Assembly (NCBI GenBank): GCA_002914805.1
Contig: JXTB01000416.1
Span: 27,117-91,116, forward strand
Reading direction: 5' to 3'
Origin: Parasponia andersonii
Taxonomy: Eukaryota > Streptophyta > Magnoliopsida > Rosales > Cannabaceae
DNA: 64,000 nt
The notes beneath the pieces are model-generated. The model saw only the letters and a program-made list of their open reading frames with translations. It was not told the origin of the DNA and made no database searches. The translations under genes and the position numbers were made by a program. Every line of letters begins with the position of its first letter. The first letter of the stretch is position 1. Shown one piece after another: positions 12,851 to 24,290 of this stretch.

Positions 12851-13827
12851 GGAAAATTAGTTATTTTATCTTTAATATTTATTATCGGTATGAATTTATC
12901 CTTTTATTTTTTATTTTGTATTTAAGTGTCATTTCATTTACAATGATAAAGTTGTTATTCTTTTATTCTCTCACTTTTAGTTTAATATTCAAATATCCTT
13001 ATAATGATAAAATTATTATTCTTTTATTCTATCACTTTTGATTTAGTATTTAAATACCCTTTAAAATAGTAAAGTTGTTATTTTTTACCTCTCAACCCTA
13101 ACACTGTTAGAAAATTATTAATTTACAATAGTCAAATGATCATTTTACTTTTTAAATAGTTAATAAATATCTTTTACTATTTTTTTATATTAGACATTTC
13201 CAAAGAGCTAGTTTTTATGATTAAATAAATAAAATAAACGAAAAAAGGTAAAAAAAAAAATAATTTTTTAATGATTATATATGCATATGTAAAATAAAAA
13301 ATAAACAAAATAGAGCAATTTTTGCATTCATTCATTAATGTCAAAATATTTTTGAAAGTTACGTAAAAGAAAATTACATATTTTTTTATCCAAAAGACTT
13401 TCTAGAAAATGAATTACTAATGAATTAATGTCTATGTTTTGTTATATATATATATATATATAACCATTAAAAAAATTATTTTTCTTTTACCTCTTTTTGT
13501 TTATTTTATTTATTTAATCATAAAAATCAGCTCTTTGGAAATATTTAATATAAAAAAATAGTAAAAGATATTTATTAGCTATTTAAAAAGTAAAATGATT
13601 ATTTGGCTATTGTCCATTAATTAACAATTTTCTAATAGTGTTAGAGTTGAGAGAGGTAAAAGAATAACAATTTTACTATTTTAAGGAGCATTTGAATACT
13701 AAATCAAAAGTGAGTGGTAAAAGAAGAATAAATTTGTCATTTAGGAGACACTTAAAAATAAAATTAAAAATGATGAGACAAATTCATACTGATAACAAAT
13801 GTTAAGAGGTATAATGTCTAATTTTCC
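12851..13827. mobile_element. Foldback/MITE-like element with about 400-bp inverted arms
   Basis: The left arm (about 12851-13278) and right arm (about 13447-13827) are inverted copies of each other. The outermost GGAAAATTAG at 12851-12860 matches CTAATTTTCC at 13818-13827. Inside, blocks such as TTTCCAAAGAGCT (13196-) and its complement AGCTCTTTGGAAA (13529-), and AAAGTAAAATGATNATTTG-type blocks, pair along nearly the whole arms. The loop (about 13280-13445) is AT-rich with a TA microsatellite at 13442-13462. The left arm contains about three diverged copies of a roughly 60-bp subunit (GATAAAGTTGTTATTCTTTT and relatives, 12940-13085); the right arm has fewer. There is no coding capacity, and the superfamily cannot be set because no clean target duplication is visible. 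Confidence 0.8.
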
Positions 13828-14569
13828 TTATTAAAATGCTAAATTGGATAATAGAATTTATGTATCAAGTATTGAAATACAAAAGTATAAAAGAGAATGG
13901 ATTTATCATTCCTCTTAAGCTGAAGTGTGTAATTCTTTATTATTATCATCGTTATTACTAATTTTTTGGCTAAAATAACCCGAAGTAAGTAATCAAAAAT
14001 ATAAATGTGATACATTTCAAGAATGAAAATCATTAATACTTTACACTGTTACACAGAGATTGCTTTCCATTTCATCTTAAATAGGGCATGAAATAAAGAC
14101 GTGGATCCTCTATTGATAGTCTCATTCTTTGTCTATCTACTAAGACTTCGACACATTTGTAAAATATCATTTCAAAAGAGAAAGAAAAGAAAAAAAATCA
14201 TGCTTCTTCATCTTCTCCATTCTAACGGAACTTTTTGATGGCTTACACAAAAGAAACTATCATATTTAAGACCCAAAAACATTGATTCACAACAAATGGT
14301 TGAAGAGTAATCTATGCAGCTTTAGATATATAGGTTTTGAGTCAAGTAAAACTCACCGGTGGTCAAGCCAAACAAAGTTTTTCCACCCTAATTGATTTTG
14401 AAATCGTAATTGAAATCCAGAGAAATTGGCATTATCTTGAAACTCGAATCCATAAATCGTTTTTGGATTCAATTTTCATCTTGACTTATCGATGTTGTCA
14501 GAAGCAGCTTGAAGAATTCAGAGGAATATAGACAATTAGAAGACGGTTCCGGCTCAGGGAAGTCATTTA
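13828..14569. other. Intergenic spacer, nothing recognised
   Basis: AT-rich to about 14250, then mixed composition. A 64-codon frame at 14337-14531 has no recognisable domain and is not called as a gene. Confidence 0.5.
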
Positions 14570-15624
14570 GTATATTAGGCTGGTGTAATTGATTAGCTAA
14601 CAACCTGGATTTTTGGGTATTAGTTCAACCATGTAGTTGTACAGTTATGATTACAAGAATCACTTTAAATTAAAAAGTCTATAAATAGAAATAGGTCCTA
14701 GTTCGTGTGTTGTACAGTTATGAGTTTCTTTGATTTTTGTCTGTGTATCAGAGCATTAATGGCATTTTTTGACAGTTCTTCTTCGATCTTGGGTCCTAGT
14801 TCGACCATCACTGGCTAGCTTGCCTCTCAGTCGCATCCTTAGTCCTTTTCATCGTTACCTTCTCTTTTAAGATCGGCTATGCCGTCAAGCATGAGAAGGG
14901 GAACTACATTCTGTAGCCTTCTCAAGTGGTGCCATCCATTTGTGATGATCTTGGTGGCTATATCTTTTGCACTAAGAAGTCTTTACTAGAACATGTGGAA
15001 ATATTAGACAAGCATGAAGCTCTGATCTTCAATATTAGTCCAGAGTTTTGAGAAGATCAAATCGCTCATCTCTGTCACCATCAATCTTGAGGCAAGTTAT
15101 TCATCGTAAGACCAGAAATGAAGTCTGGTGAGCTCTTGAGACACTTTTTCTCTACCAAATAGAAAGCACTATTGCTGCAACTCAAAGTCCAGTTGCGAAC
15201 AATGAAACAATCGATCTCAGAGAAGTATTCCAGATAATCTCATGCTAATTGAGTACGTAGTTGATAAAAAAGATACCATTACTATTAGTCTTGCAGGCCT
15301 TCTAGCTAAATATGATGCTACAATAACAAGCGTCTTGAGTCAGCACAACAGAGATGATTTGACAGTTCAAGAAGTTCAATTAATTCTGCTTAGTGAAGGG
15401 ACTCAAACTGAGATGTGGAATAATACTGTTGTGACTATGGAGGTTCAAGTTCCATCTGCGCACTTTACCACTACTGACCATCATGGTTGAGAAAACTGTG
15501 GTCGATCACAATATCTAGGGCGTAGCCCTGGTTAAGTTTGTAATGGTTCTAGTATTCAGGCAGAGATAATGGTTTTAAACCTACAGGTCAAATCTTCGAA
15601 AAGCTGGGCATATTACTTTAGCTT
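14570..15624 (+). mobile_element. Ty1/copia relic, 5' part (LTR, primer site, gag)
   Basis: The primer-binding site GTATCAGAGC at about 14747-14756 matches the 3' end of initiator methionine tRNA, the usual copia primer. The sequence before it, with TATAAATAG near 14681, is the likely short 5' LTR, whose left limit is uncertain. Gag-like protein follows, clearest at 15242-15490 (SLAGLLAKYDATI, then DDLTVQEVQLILLSEGTQTE), typical of the UBN2/retrotran_gag region of copia elements. The relic is old and broken in several places. It stops at about 15624, where an Athila-like element is inserted, and resumes at about 27195. Confidence 0.7.
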
Positions 15625-17036
15625 CGATAAACATCTAATTGTGTAATTTTATTATGAAATTAGATCATCGTTATACCCTTAGAGTTTCATTAAATTCCCT
15701 AATTTAAAATATTTTTGTAGACATAGGCATAAAAGTAAGAATTACTTTTAATTGTACTAAATATTCGTTTCTGTGTAGATTTCGTAAAATGGGCACAGAT
15801 TCTAAACTATATGGGATTTTGATCTAATTTTTAAACTCATGGATTTTAGACTCAATTACTCACTAAATCTAATTTACAAGATCTGGCTAGATTATTTCAA
15901 AATAGGTCTCAAATGGACAACATTGTAAATTAGACTACATTCACGTTCAGCTGGATATTTTTCAATATTTGGCTCATTCTGACCTCATTACAATCTCAAA
16001 TGGAGTGATTCTTGATGCTATGGACACGTATAAAAAAATATCTAGATGATTTGTTTTTTGAGAAAATTCAAAAGAAACAGAAATTTGAGTAAAAATATCA
16101 AATTTTTCCAAATGATAAGATCAACAACCAATATTAACCCAAGAGAACCTATCTTCATCATTTTTGCTATAAGTCAAGAAATACATCTCCAATAGATACA
16201 ATTTTTGTGGCATACGACTCTTAAAAGATAAAGACTTCAAGTTCTCTTCTCTGATCAAGACAGTTTTCATCCAAATTCATAGAATTTCGCATATATCTTT
16301 GAAAGGAACTAAATCTGTCAAAATAAGTTGCCAACTTACTCTTATCTTTAGTCTACAAATTTTGACTTTGTATCTCTAAGTTTTCCTATAAATAGATGCT
16401 TAAACTAGGCTTAAGAGGTATCTTAGTTTTGAGAACAAGATCACTCTCTTTTATTCTCCTCTTGTTATTGATGTTATTGTAATCTTTCTTTGCCTTCAAA
16501 ATAGTAAGAATTTTGTGTTTAAAGTTATGTTCATATTGTGTTCATACTAGTTGTTCTTCTTCATCATGTTTACTTAATATTGCATGTTACTAAGGTGAAA
16601 AGGTGAATGCTTGACCACATTTGCAAGTATTGGTATTATCAAAAAAGATAATTAAGAAAACTAATCTAATCACATAAATAACTAATAATAGACCTTTAAT
16701 GATTAATCTTCTGATTGGAACCTTTGTTGTGTGTTGAGTGATAAAAAAGCTTAGGTTATAATTATTTGATATACCTAAGAGTGAATCCCCTAATCTTAGC
16801 AATTGTTTAATTTCTGCAACTTCATATCGTTATATTTCTATCACTCTGTTTCATATTGTCATAATCATCCTACAACATACTTTTTCCCATCATTTTTATT
16901 CTTGTAATATATGTGTTATGGTCTTGTATTATTCACTAACCTTCTTGTGGCTTGACCTCAGTCTCACCGAGTAATTTATTACTTTGACACTCCTACACTT
17001 AGGAAAAGACTTCATTAATTTGAATCAGTCAAGTTT
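15625..17036 (+). repeat. 5' LTR of the Athila-like element
   Basis: About 1.4 kb. Shared blocks with the 3' LTR include CTAATTGTGTA at the start, CCTATAAATAGATGCTTAA (TATA box, near 16385) and TGAATCAGTCAAGTTT at the end. Confidence 0.85.
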
Positions 17037-17037
17037 T

Positions 17038-17053
17038 TGGCACCGTTGCCGGG
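17038..17053 (+). promoter_or_regulatory. Primer-binding site, tRNA-Asp type
   Basis: TGGCACCGTTGCCGGG lies immediately downstream of the 5' LTR. It is one base from the TGGCGCCGTTGCCGGG complementary to the 3' end of plant tRNA-Asp that Athila-type elements use. Confidence 0.85.
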
Positions 17054-17149
17054 AAGATTAAGTTTATTCTACAAACCAAAATTTCATTTTTTTTCTTTTA
17101 ATTTTCATCTCATCTCTTTCCTTCTTCTTTTTCTTTCTTATTGATAAAA

Positions 17150-18660
17150 AAAATGCTTTCTTATTTTTTCATTTGTATGAAAGTTTGATCACGCTCATCA
17201 AATAGTAGACTTATTAGGAAGCCTTCATTTTCTCTTGAAAATATAGTCGAAAATCAAATTGACCTAGGAGATAATCATTTTGTACATAATGACCAAGATA
17301 GACCTAGGTCACTAAGAGACCACATGAATCCCATAAGAATAGGTGCACCCTCATATTTAGTTTTTCCTTCTGATGCATCTCATTTCAATTTCAAGCTCGG
17401 TATCATTCAACTTTTACCAACTTTTCATAGCTTAGATTCAGAAAATCCATATTTACATTTTAGGGAATTTGAAGAGGTGTGAAATACTTATAATGACCAA
17501 AATTGTTATATGAACACCATTAGATTTAAGCTTTTTACTTTTTCATTAAGAGATAAAGCTAAAACATGGCTATAAAATTTTAGGTCAGGTTCCATTGGTT
17601 TTTAGGACGAAATGCAACAACAGATTTAAAAAAAAAATTTTCCTCCTCACCGAATAAATTCAAAAGACAAATCACCACTTTCACTCAAAAACAAGGATAA
17701 ATATTTTACCATTGTCGGGACAGGTATAAGGAATTACTTAATACTTGTCCTCACCATAGTTTTGAAACGTGGAGGTTAGTGTTACATTTTTATGAGGGAT
17801 TAACATATAGAGATAGACAAATGATCGAAATAATGTGTAATGGTAATTTTGAAGATAAAGATCCCAATGAGGCAATTGAATACTTAGACTTACTAGTTGA
17901 AAATGCCCAAAATTTGGATACTATGGGAACTTGAGAGGCACCTACCAAAACTCAACCCTTTGAATCTAGCGGAGGTATGTATAACCTTAGGGAAGATCAC
18001 CAGTTCCAAGCCAAACTTGCATCCTTAGCTAGAAAAGTCGAGGCATTTGAAATGAAAAAGAGTGGTCAAGTGAAATCTGTGCAAGAAATTGTGTGTCATA
18101 TTTGTAAAACTAATAATCACTCAACTAATGACTATCCAGCTTTGCTTTTTTTTAAGGAATGTCTTCATGAGTAAGCTAATGTTTTAAATACATTCAAAAG
18201 ACCAAATCCTATTCCATATTCTCAAATATATAATCCCGGTTGGAGAAATCATCCAAATTTTAGTTGGAGGAATGATAACCATGCACAACCACCATTTCAT
18301 GCATAACAAAATTTTCAAAATCCTCAAGGTTATGCACCTTACATACATCCTCCTCTAAAAAATTTTAAAGAAATATTGCATTCATTCATTGAAAGGCAAG
18401 AGTCTATCAATACTCAAAATGCACAAACTATGGCGGATTTGAAAGATACTCTTGCAAATTTTGCATATGCTCTTCGAATTCAAAAGAAAGGTAAGTTTTC
18501 CTCTCAACCATAGCAAAACCCCAAGGGACAATTCAATTCACATGCAAGATCCTCTAGAGGCCAACCCATATATCAAGTCAAATCAATCATGACTCTTTGT
18601 AGTGGTAAGATTGTTGAAAAACCTATTCTTAAACCTTGTGAGAGATTATGAATCAAACTC
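17150..18660 (+). pseudogene. Athila-like gag remnant
   Basis: Recognisable capsid-region pieces in order: LRDHMNPIRIGAPS near 17310, FKLGIIQLLPTFHSLDSENP near 17390, REFEEV near 17465, FSLRDKAKTWL near 17545, and HYEGL/EMMCNG-type sequence near 17800. A CHICKTNNHSTNDYP zinc-knuckle-like motif near 18095 follows. These match the Athila Gag order (retrotrans_gag domain, then zinc knuckle). The region is broken in many places and is not a working gene. Confidence 0.8.
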
Positions 18661-18899
18661 CAAGGGTAAGGAAGAGGTTAAACCTATACCCTCTGAAAAA
18701 AAGATTGAATCCTCTCATACTCTCCCATTTCCTCATGCTTTGAATAATTAAAGGAAAGTGAATCATAATCCTGAAATTTTTGAAATCTTCAAATAGGTAA
18801 AGATTAATATCCCTTTATTGGATACTATTAAACATGTACCATCTTATGCTAAATTCTTGATAGAATTGTGTATTGTGAAAAGAAAACTGAATGTGAAAA

Positions 18900-19620
18900 A
18901 GAGAGCTTTTCTAGCCGAACAAGTAATTTCAATACTTCAAAACAATAATAGTTTGAAATATAAAGACCCTGGTTATCCTACAATTTCATGTGTTATTGTT
19001 GAATAAACAATTAAACAAGCATTACTTGATCTTGGAGCTAGTGTGAATTTACTTCTATATTCAGTTTATCAAAAACTCAATCTAGGTGAGTTAAAATCAA
19101 CTTTTGCCACTCTTTTGTTTGCTGATAGATTAGTTAAAATCTCAAGAGGAATAGTGGAAGATGTGTTAGTTCAAGTTGATAAATTCCTATATCCTGTAGA
19201 TTTTATTATCTTGGATACACAATTTGTTGAGGTAAGTAATCCAATTCCTGTTATTTTAGGACGACAATTTCTAGCAACTTCTAATGCTTTGATTAATTGT
19301 AGGAATGGAGTGATAAAGCTTTCATTTAGGAACATGATACTTGAATTTAATGTTTTCAATTTATGTAAGCAACCACATGAAGAAGATGAAAATGAGGAGG
19401 CAAATGTGATTGAAAGTATCTTAAGATATTGTGTTCAAACAAGGAGTAATTTAGATCTATTGGAAGTTTATTTAGTTATTCATTTGAATCAAGTATGCAT
19501 TTGGATCATGATATCTCTAATATATATTCTTTACTTAACTATTCTCAAAAAATGGAAAACAAAGGATGGAGGCCAAGATTCGAAGAATTACCACCACGTT
19601 CCTGTATAACAATACCTTTA
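18900..19620 (+). pseudogene. Athila-like aspartic protease region
   Basis: The retropepsin active-site motif LDLGASVNLLLYSVY lies near 19025-19075 (D-[LT]-G-A-S, as in Athila elements), followed by the flap/C-terminal ILGRQFLATSNALINCRNG near 19255-19310. In the family this enzyme cleaves the Gag-Pol polyprotein. It is part of a fossil. Confidence 0.8.
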
Positions 19621-19868
19621 AGTATCGAATTACCTAAGCTTGAGTTGAAATCATTGCCATCCGATCTCAAATACTCCCTTTTAGAGGAAGATGAGACTTT
19701 TCTGGTAATAATCTCTTCCAAACTTGAACACCAAGAAGGTAAGTTATTACAAACTTTGAAAATGCATAAATCTGCTTTAAAATGGACCATAGCTGGCATA
19801 AAAGGAATAAGTCCTTTGATTTGCACACACAAGATTTATTTAGAGGAAAATAGCAAACCTACAAAGAA

Positions 19869-21250
19869 ATGCAAAGAGGGCTTAATCCTAATATTAAAGA
19901 AGTAGTGAGAAATGAAGTCATTAAGCTCCTAGATAATGGAATTATTTATCTTATTTCTAACAATAAACGGGTAGGTCCTACCCAAGTTGTACCTAAGAAA
20001 TCCAGAGTTATTGTGGTCAAAAATGAAAATAATGAATTAATTCCAACTAGGACTGTTACTGGTTGGCGTGTGTGTATTGACTATAGGAAACTCAATTCAA
20101 TGACTAGGAAAGACCATTTTCCTTTACCTTTTATGGATCAAATCCTTGAAAGAGTTGCAGGATATGAATTTTATTATTTCTTAGATGGGTATTCAGGGTA
20201 CAATCAAATTGAAATAGCACTTGAAAATCAAGAGAAAACCACTTTTACATGTCCATTTGGTACATTTACTTATCGTAGGATGCCTTTTGGATTTTGTAAT
20301 GCACTAACCATCTTTCAAAGATGCATACTTAGCATATTTAGTGATATGGTTGAACGTTCTCTTGAAATTTTCATGGATAATTTATCTATTTTTGTTGATT
20401 CTTTCGATGATTGTCTAATGAACTTGGAGAAAGTCTTGAAAAGGTATGAAGAAAAGAATCTTGTACTTAATTGGGAAAAATGTCATTTTATGGTAACAAC
20501 TAGTATTGTTCTTGGCCATATTATTTCATCAAAATGAATTGAGGTAGATAAGTCAAAAATTGAATTAATTTCTAACTTGCCTACACCAAAGTGTGTAAGA
20601 GATGTTAGATCATTCCGAGGACATGCTAGTTTTTATAGGAGATTTATAAAAGATTTCAGTATAATGTCTAAACCATTGTGTAACCTCTTATCTAAAGACA
20701 ATATTTTTGAATGGACTAAAGAATGTTAAAAAGCATTTATAAAGCTTAAAAAATTGCTCACCTCTGCTCCTATCATCCAACCACCCGATTGGTTTCTTTC
20801 TTTTGAAATAATGTATGATACTAGTGGCTATGTTGTTGGTGCTATTTTGGGACAACAAAAAGATGGTAAGTTATATGTGATTTATTATGCAAATAAGACT
20901 TTAAATGATGCTCAAATAAATTATTCAACTACCGAAAAAGAATTACTTGCAGTAGTAAATAAGACTTTAAATGATGCTCAAATAAATTATTCAACTACCG
21001 AAAAAGAATTACTTGCAGTAGTATTTGCTTTAGAAAAATTTTGTTTTTATCTTGTTGGCTCACCAGTAATTGTCTTTAGTGATCATGCAGCATTGAAATA
21101 TCTTCTCTCTAAGAAGGATTTCAAGCTAAGATTGATACAATGGATCTTAGTGCTTCAGGAGTTTGATATCGCAATCAAGGATAAGAAAGATGCCGAAAAT
21201 GTTGTCGCTGACCACCTATCAAGGCTAACAACAGTGTCATCTTTTGGGAT
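19869..21250 (+). pseudogene. Athila-like reverse transcriptase and RNase H region
   Basis: RT motifs in order: WRVCIDYRKLN near 20063, FLDGYSGYNQI near 20180, TFTCPFGTFTYRRMPFG near 20240-20290, and a [FY]MD[ND]-type catalytic box near 20370. LGHIIS near 20512 and the connection segment (FYRRFIKDFS) near 20630 follow. The RNase H has YDTSGYVVGAILGQ near 20812, NYSTTEKELLAVV and FSDHAALKYLLSKKD near 21073. These copy element RNA into DNA in virus-like particles. The frame is interrupted a few times, so the gene is not functional. Confidence 0.9.
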
Positions 21251-21529
21251 CACACCTATCAATGATTATTTTCTTGATGAATCTTTATTCTCTGCCACTT
21301 CAATACCTTGGTTTGCTAACATTATCAACTTTCTTGCAACAGGAGCTATGCCATCTGAATGGAATAGTCAAGACAAAAAGAAATTTTTAAGTGAAGTGAA
21401 GAACTTTTATTTGGATGACCCTTATCTGTTCAAGTATTGTCCTGATCAAATCTTTCAAAGATGCATACCAGATAATGAGGTAAGTAGTGTCATAATCTTT
21501 TGTCATACAGAAGCATGTGGAGGTCGCTT

Positions 21530-22600
21530 TTCATTAAAAAAGACAGTTGCAAAAATCTTGTAATATGGATTTTATTGGCCAACTTTGTTCAAAGATACTC
21601 ATGTGTTTTGCAAATCTTGTGAAAATTGTCAAAAATTAGGGTCAGTTTCAAAACATCACATGATGCCTTTAAATCCTATTTTAGTGATTGAAATCTTTGA
21701 CTGATAGGGTATAGAATTTATGGGACATTTTCCACCGTCATTTGGTTGTGTACATTCTAGTAGCCATTGATTATGTGTCAAAATGGGTAGAGGTAATTCC
21801 AAGTCAAAACAATGACAATAAAACAGTGATTAAATTTTTGAAAGAAAACATTTTGAGTTGATTTGGAATTCCTCGAGCTATGATAAGTGATAGTGGAACA
21901 CATTTTTGTAATAAGTCATTTGAGTCATTAATGAAGAAATATGGAATGACACACAAAGTTTCTACCCCTTATCACCCTCAAATAAATAGACAAATAGAAC
22001 TTGCAAATATGGAGATTAAACAAATTTTGGAGAAAATAGTTAACCTAAATCGTAAAGATTGGTCTTTGAGACTCAATGATACAGTTTGGGCTTATCGAAC
22101 TACTTTCAAAACCTCACTTGGTGTGTCACCTTATAGGATAGTTTATGAAAAACCTTGTCATTTGCCTGCAGAACTTGAACACAAAGCCTTTTGGGTCATT
22201 AAAACTTTCAACTCAAATATTAATGTTGTTTGTAAGTTGCGAAAATTACAAATAAATGAGCTTGAAGAATTGAGAAGTGATGCATATGAGAATTTGAAAA
22301 TTCATAAGGCTAGAACCAAAACTTTTTATGACAATGTAATTTCAAGAAAAACATTTGTTGTTAGTCAAAAAGTCTTGCTTTATAATTCTCGACTTCACAT
22401 ATTTCCTGGAAAATTGAGATCAATATAGAGTGGACCTTTCATTGTAAAACATGTGTATTCTTATGGTGCCATTGACATTGAAAATCCCAAAAATAGTAAT
22501 GTGTTTAAGGTGAATGGACAAAGACTCAAATCATTTCTTGACAATCAAATTCTTCAAGAGGAAGTCTTTTACCTCAGTGATCCATGTTATGAGTGATCAT
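21530..22600 (+). pseudogene. Athila-like integrase region
   Basis: A zinc-binding HHCC end (CKSCENCQKLG near 21610) is followed by the catalytic core: SDSGTHFCNKSFE near 21887, then STPYHPQINRQIELAN near 21960 with the conserved glutamate of the DDE triad, and WAYRTTFKTSLGVSPYR near 22085. The C-terminal part reads GKLRS...SGPFIV near 22410-22450. Integrase inserts the cDNA. It is a fossil with a few breaks. Confidence 0.88.
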
Positions 22601-23675
22601 AATTTGTTGTAAATATTTAATTCTCTATTTTTAACTTTGTTTGATATTGTAGGTTATTTTTAGTGTGTTTGTTTGCTTCTTTCATTACTTTCTCGGTTAA
22701 GTGGCAGATAATGGTACTCCGTGACTTTTAAGATGTTTTCTTCAGTTTCCCACAATAATTAAAGAAAAAAAATGAAAAAAAAAATAGAAAAAAAAAATTG
22801 TGCATAAAGTTTCAATCTCTCGTCAAGATTCACAACAACTTTTTACTTTTTTTCCTCTTCCTTTCAATTTTTTTCTTCAAGATAGATGTCACTCTTTCAA
22901 AATTGCAAAAATATTTTCCTTCTCTTCCTCAAAATACTCTGTTAAAAGTTTGCCTTGCTAGGTGTGAAAGATTAAGGTTACTAATGCATATGGGCTTTCC
23001 TGAAGATGTCCACTGGATTATCAAAGCAAAGGTATGATTATTAGGTGAGTTTTTAAATTCATTTGTTTCATACATGTCTAGTCATGGTAAAAGCTCATTT
23101 GCAAAAAAAACATCGTGCAAAAAAAATGAAAGTTTGTCATAAATGTGCACGATGGACTTGTAATACAAAATGAGCTCTTTAGGAATGGTATCCATAAATC
23201 TTAAAGATAAAATAAACTTTATTAAGGATGGCATGAGTAAGAGGTCATTGGATGATCTCCTATTGACCCTTGAGATGCATCTTAGTGGAGATATACATCT
23301 TGCAATTCGCAAATTGTCCCAATTTCAACAAGAGTATAAGCGATATAGTCTTAGGAATTTGACTTAAAAAGACCTTGTTTGCCAATTTATAAAAAAATTG
23401 GATGAGAAGCCAATCCTCGACCCAAAGAGGGCGTTTAAGTAGTTACTGGACGTAAAACCAGAGGAAGATGTGAGCCACAATCACAACTACCTGTACAAAT
23501 GCATGCTTTATCCTTTTGTCGTTTTATTAAAGTTTTCAAACCTTTTTCTGACAACAACCGACCTACCCTGTAGGTGCTATCATTTCATTATTTTTCCTAT
23601 CTCTATAAATACATCACTTATTTTTTCCATTTTATTCAACTCAAACTCATTTATAAGTTTAAAAGGAGTGTTAAA
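22600..23675 (+). other. Post-pol region of the Athila-like element, unassigned open frames
   Basis: Between integrase and the LOG-like sequence are short frames, for example 22798-23037 (hydrophobic N-terminus LLFFLFLSIFFF followed by LPQNTLLKVCLARC) and 23170-23367 (a charged, helical-looking 65-residue stretch). I recognise no family. Many Athila elements carry an extra (env-like or unknown) ORF here, but no envelope hallmark beyond the one hydrophobic stretch is visible. Confidence 0.45.
23603..23609 (+). promoter_or_regulatory. TATA-like box upstream of the LOG-like frame
   Basis: TATAAAT lies about 73 bp before the ATG at 23676, in a pyrimidine-rich context (TTTTTCCTATCTC). The spacing is like that of a plant promoter with a short leader. 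In an AT-rich region such a match can occur by chance. Confidence 0.35.
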
Positions 23676-24290
23676 ATGGCTAGATCCTCATCTCGTAAAA
23701 TCACAAACATTTGTGTATTTGGTGGATCTAGTTCGGGGAAAGATAAAGAGTTCCTAGAGATAGCAAATCACCTTGGTAAAGTGTTAGCTGAAAGAAAAAT
23801 CTATTTAGTTTATAGGGAAGGTAGTCTTGGGTTAATGGGGTGTGTGTCAACAACTGTATTCATTAGAGGAAGCTAAGTTTTGGGAATCATCCCAAAAGCT
23901 TTGACTGAAGGAAACATCATCGAAAAAACGGTCAGGGAAGAATTGAAAATGTCGACAATGCATGAATGAATATAAAAGATGTTTGATCATTCTGAAGCTT
24001 TTATTACCTTACTAGAGGGCATTGGAACATTAGAAGAAATTTTTCAAATTACTTCTTGGGCTTAACTAAAAATCCACCAAAAACTCATCAGCCTGTTAAA
24101 TGTTAATGGTTTCTTTAATGGCTTGTTGTTCTTTATAGATCATCTTGTAGAACATAAGTTTATTTCAGACTTTTCAAGAAGAATCTTCATCTCAGCTATA
24201 ACTCTTGAGTAGTTGATTGATCAATTGCAAATCTATGTTCCAAAAGTTGATTCAGCCATAACTCGATTAGACTGATCAAACAAAGAACGT
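23676..24290 (+). pseudogene. Captured LOG-like (cytokinin riboside 5'-monophosphate phosphoribohydrolase) sequence, broken
   Basis: LOG enzymes release active cytokinin bases from their ribotides in the plant cytosol. From the ATG at 23676 the frame gives an N-terminus of LOG type: NICVFGGSSSG near 23705, ANHLGKVLAERKIYLVY near 23765 and GSLGLMGCVS near 23822. LGIIPKAL near 23881, STMHE near 23951, EAFITL near 23996, GTLEEIFQI near 24028 and SLLNVNGFFNGLL near 24092 follow. A C-terminal FISDFSRRIFIS and LIDQLQ lie near 24150-24230. The order and spacing match the whole family length (about 200 residues), without the introns present in plant LOG genes, as expected if captured through RNA. Several breaks make it inactive. 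It lies in sense orientation between integrase and the 3' LTR. Confidence 0.85.
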
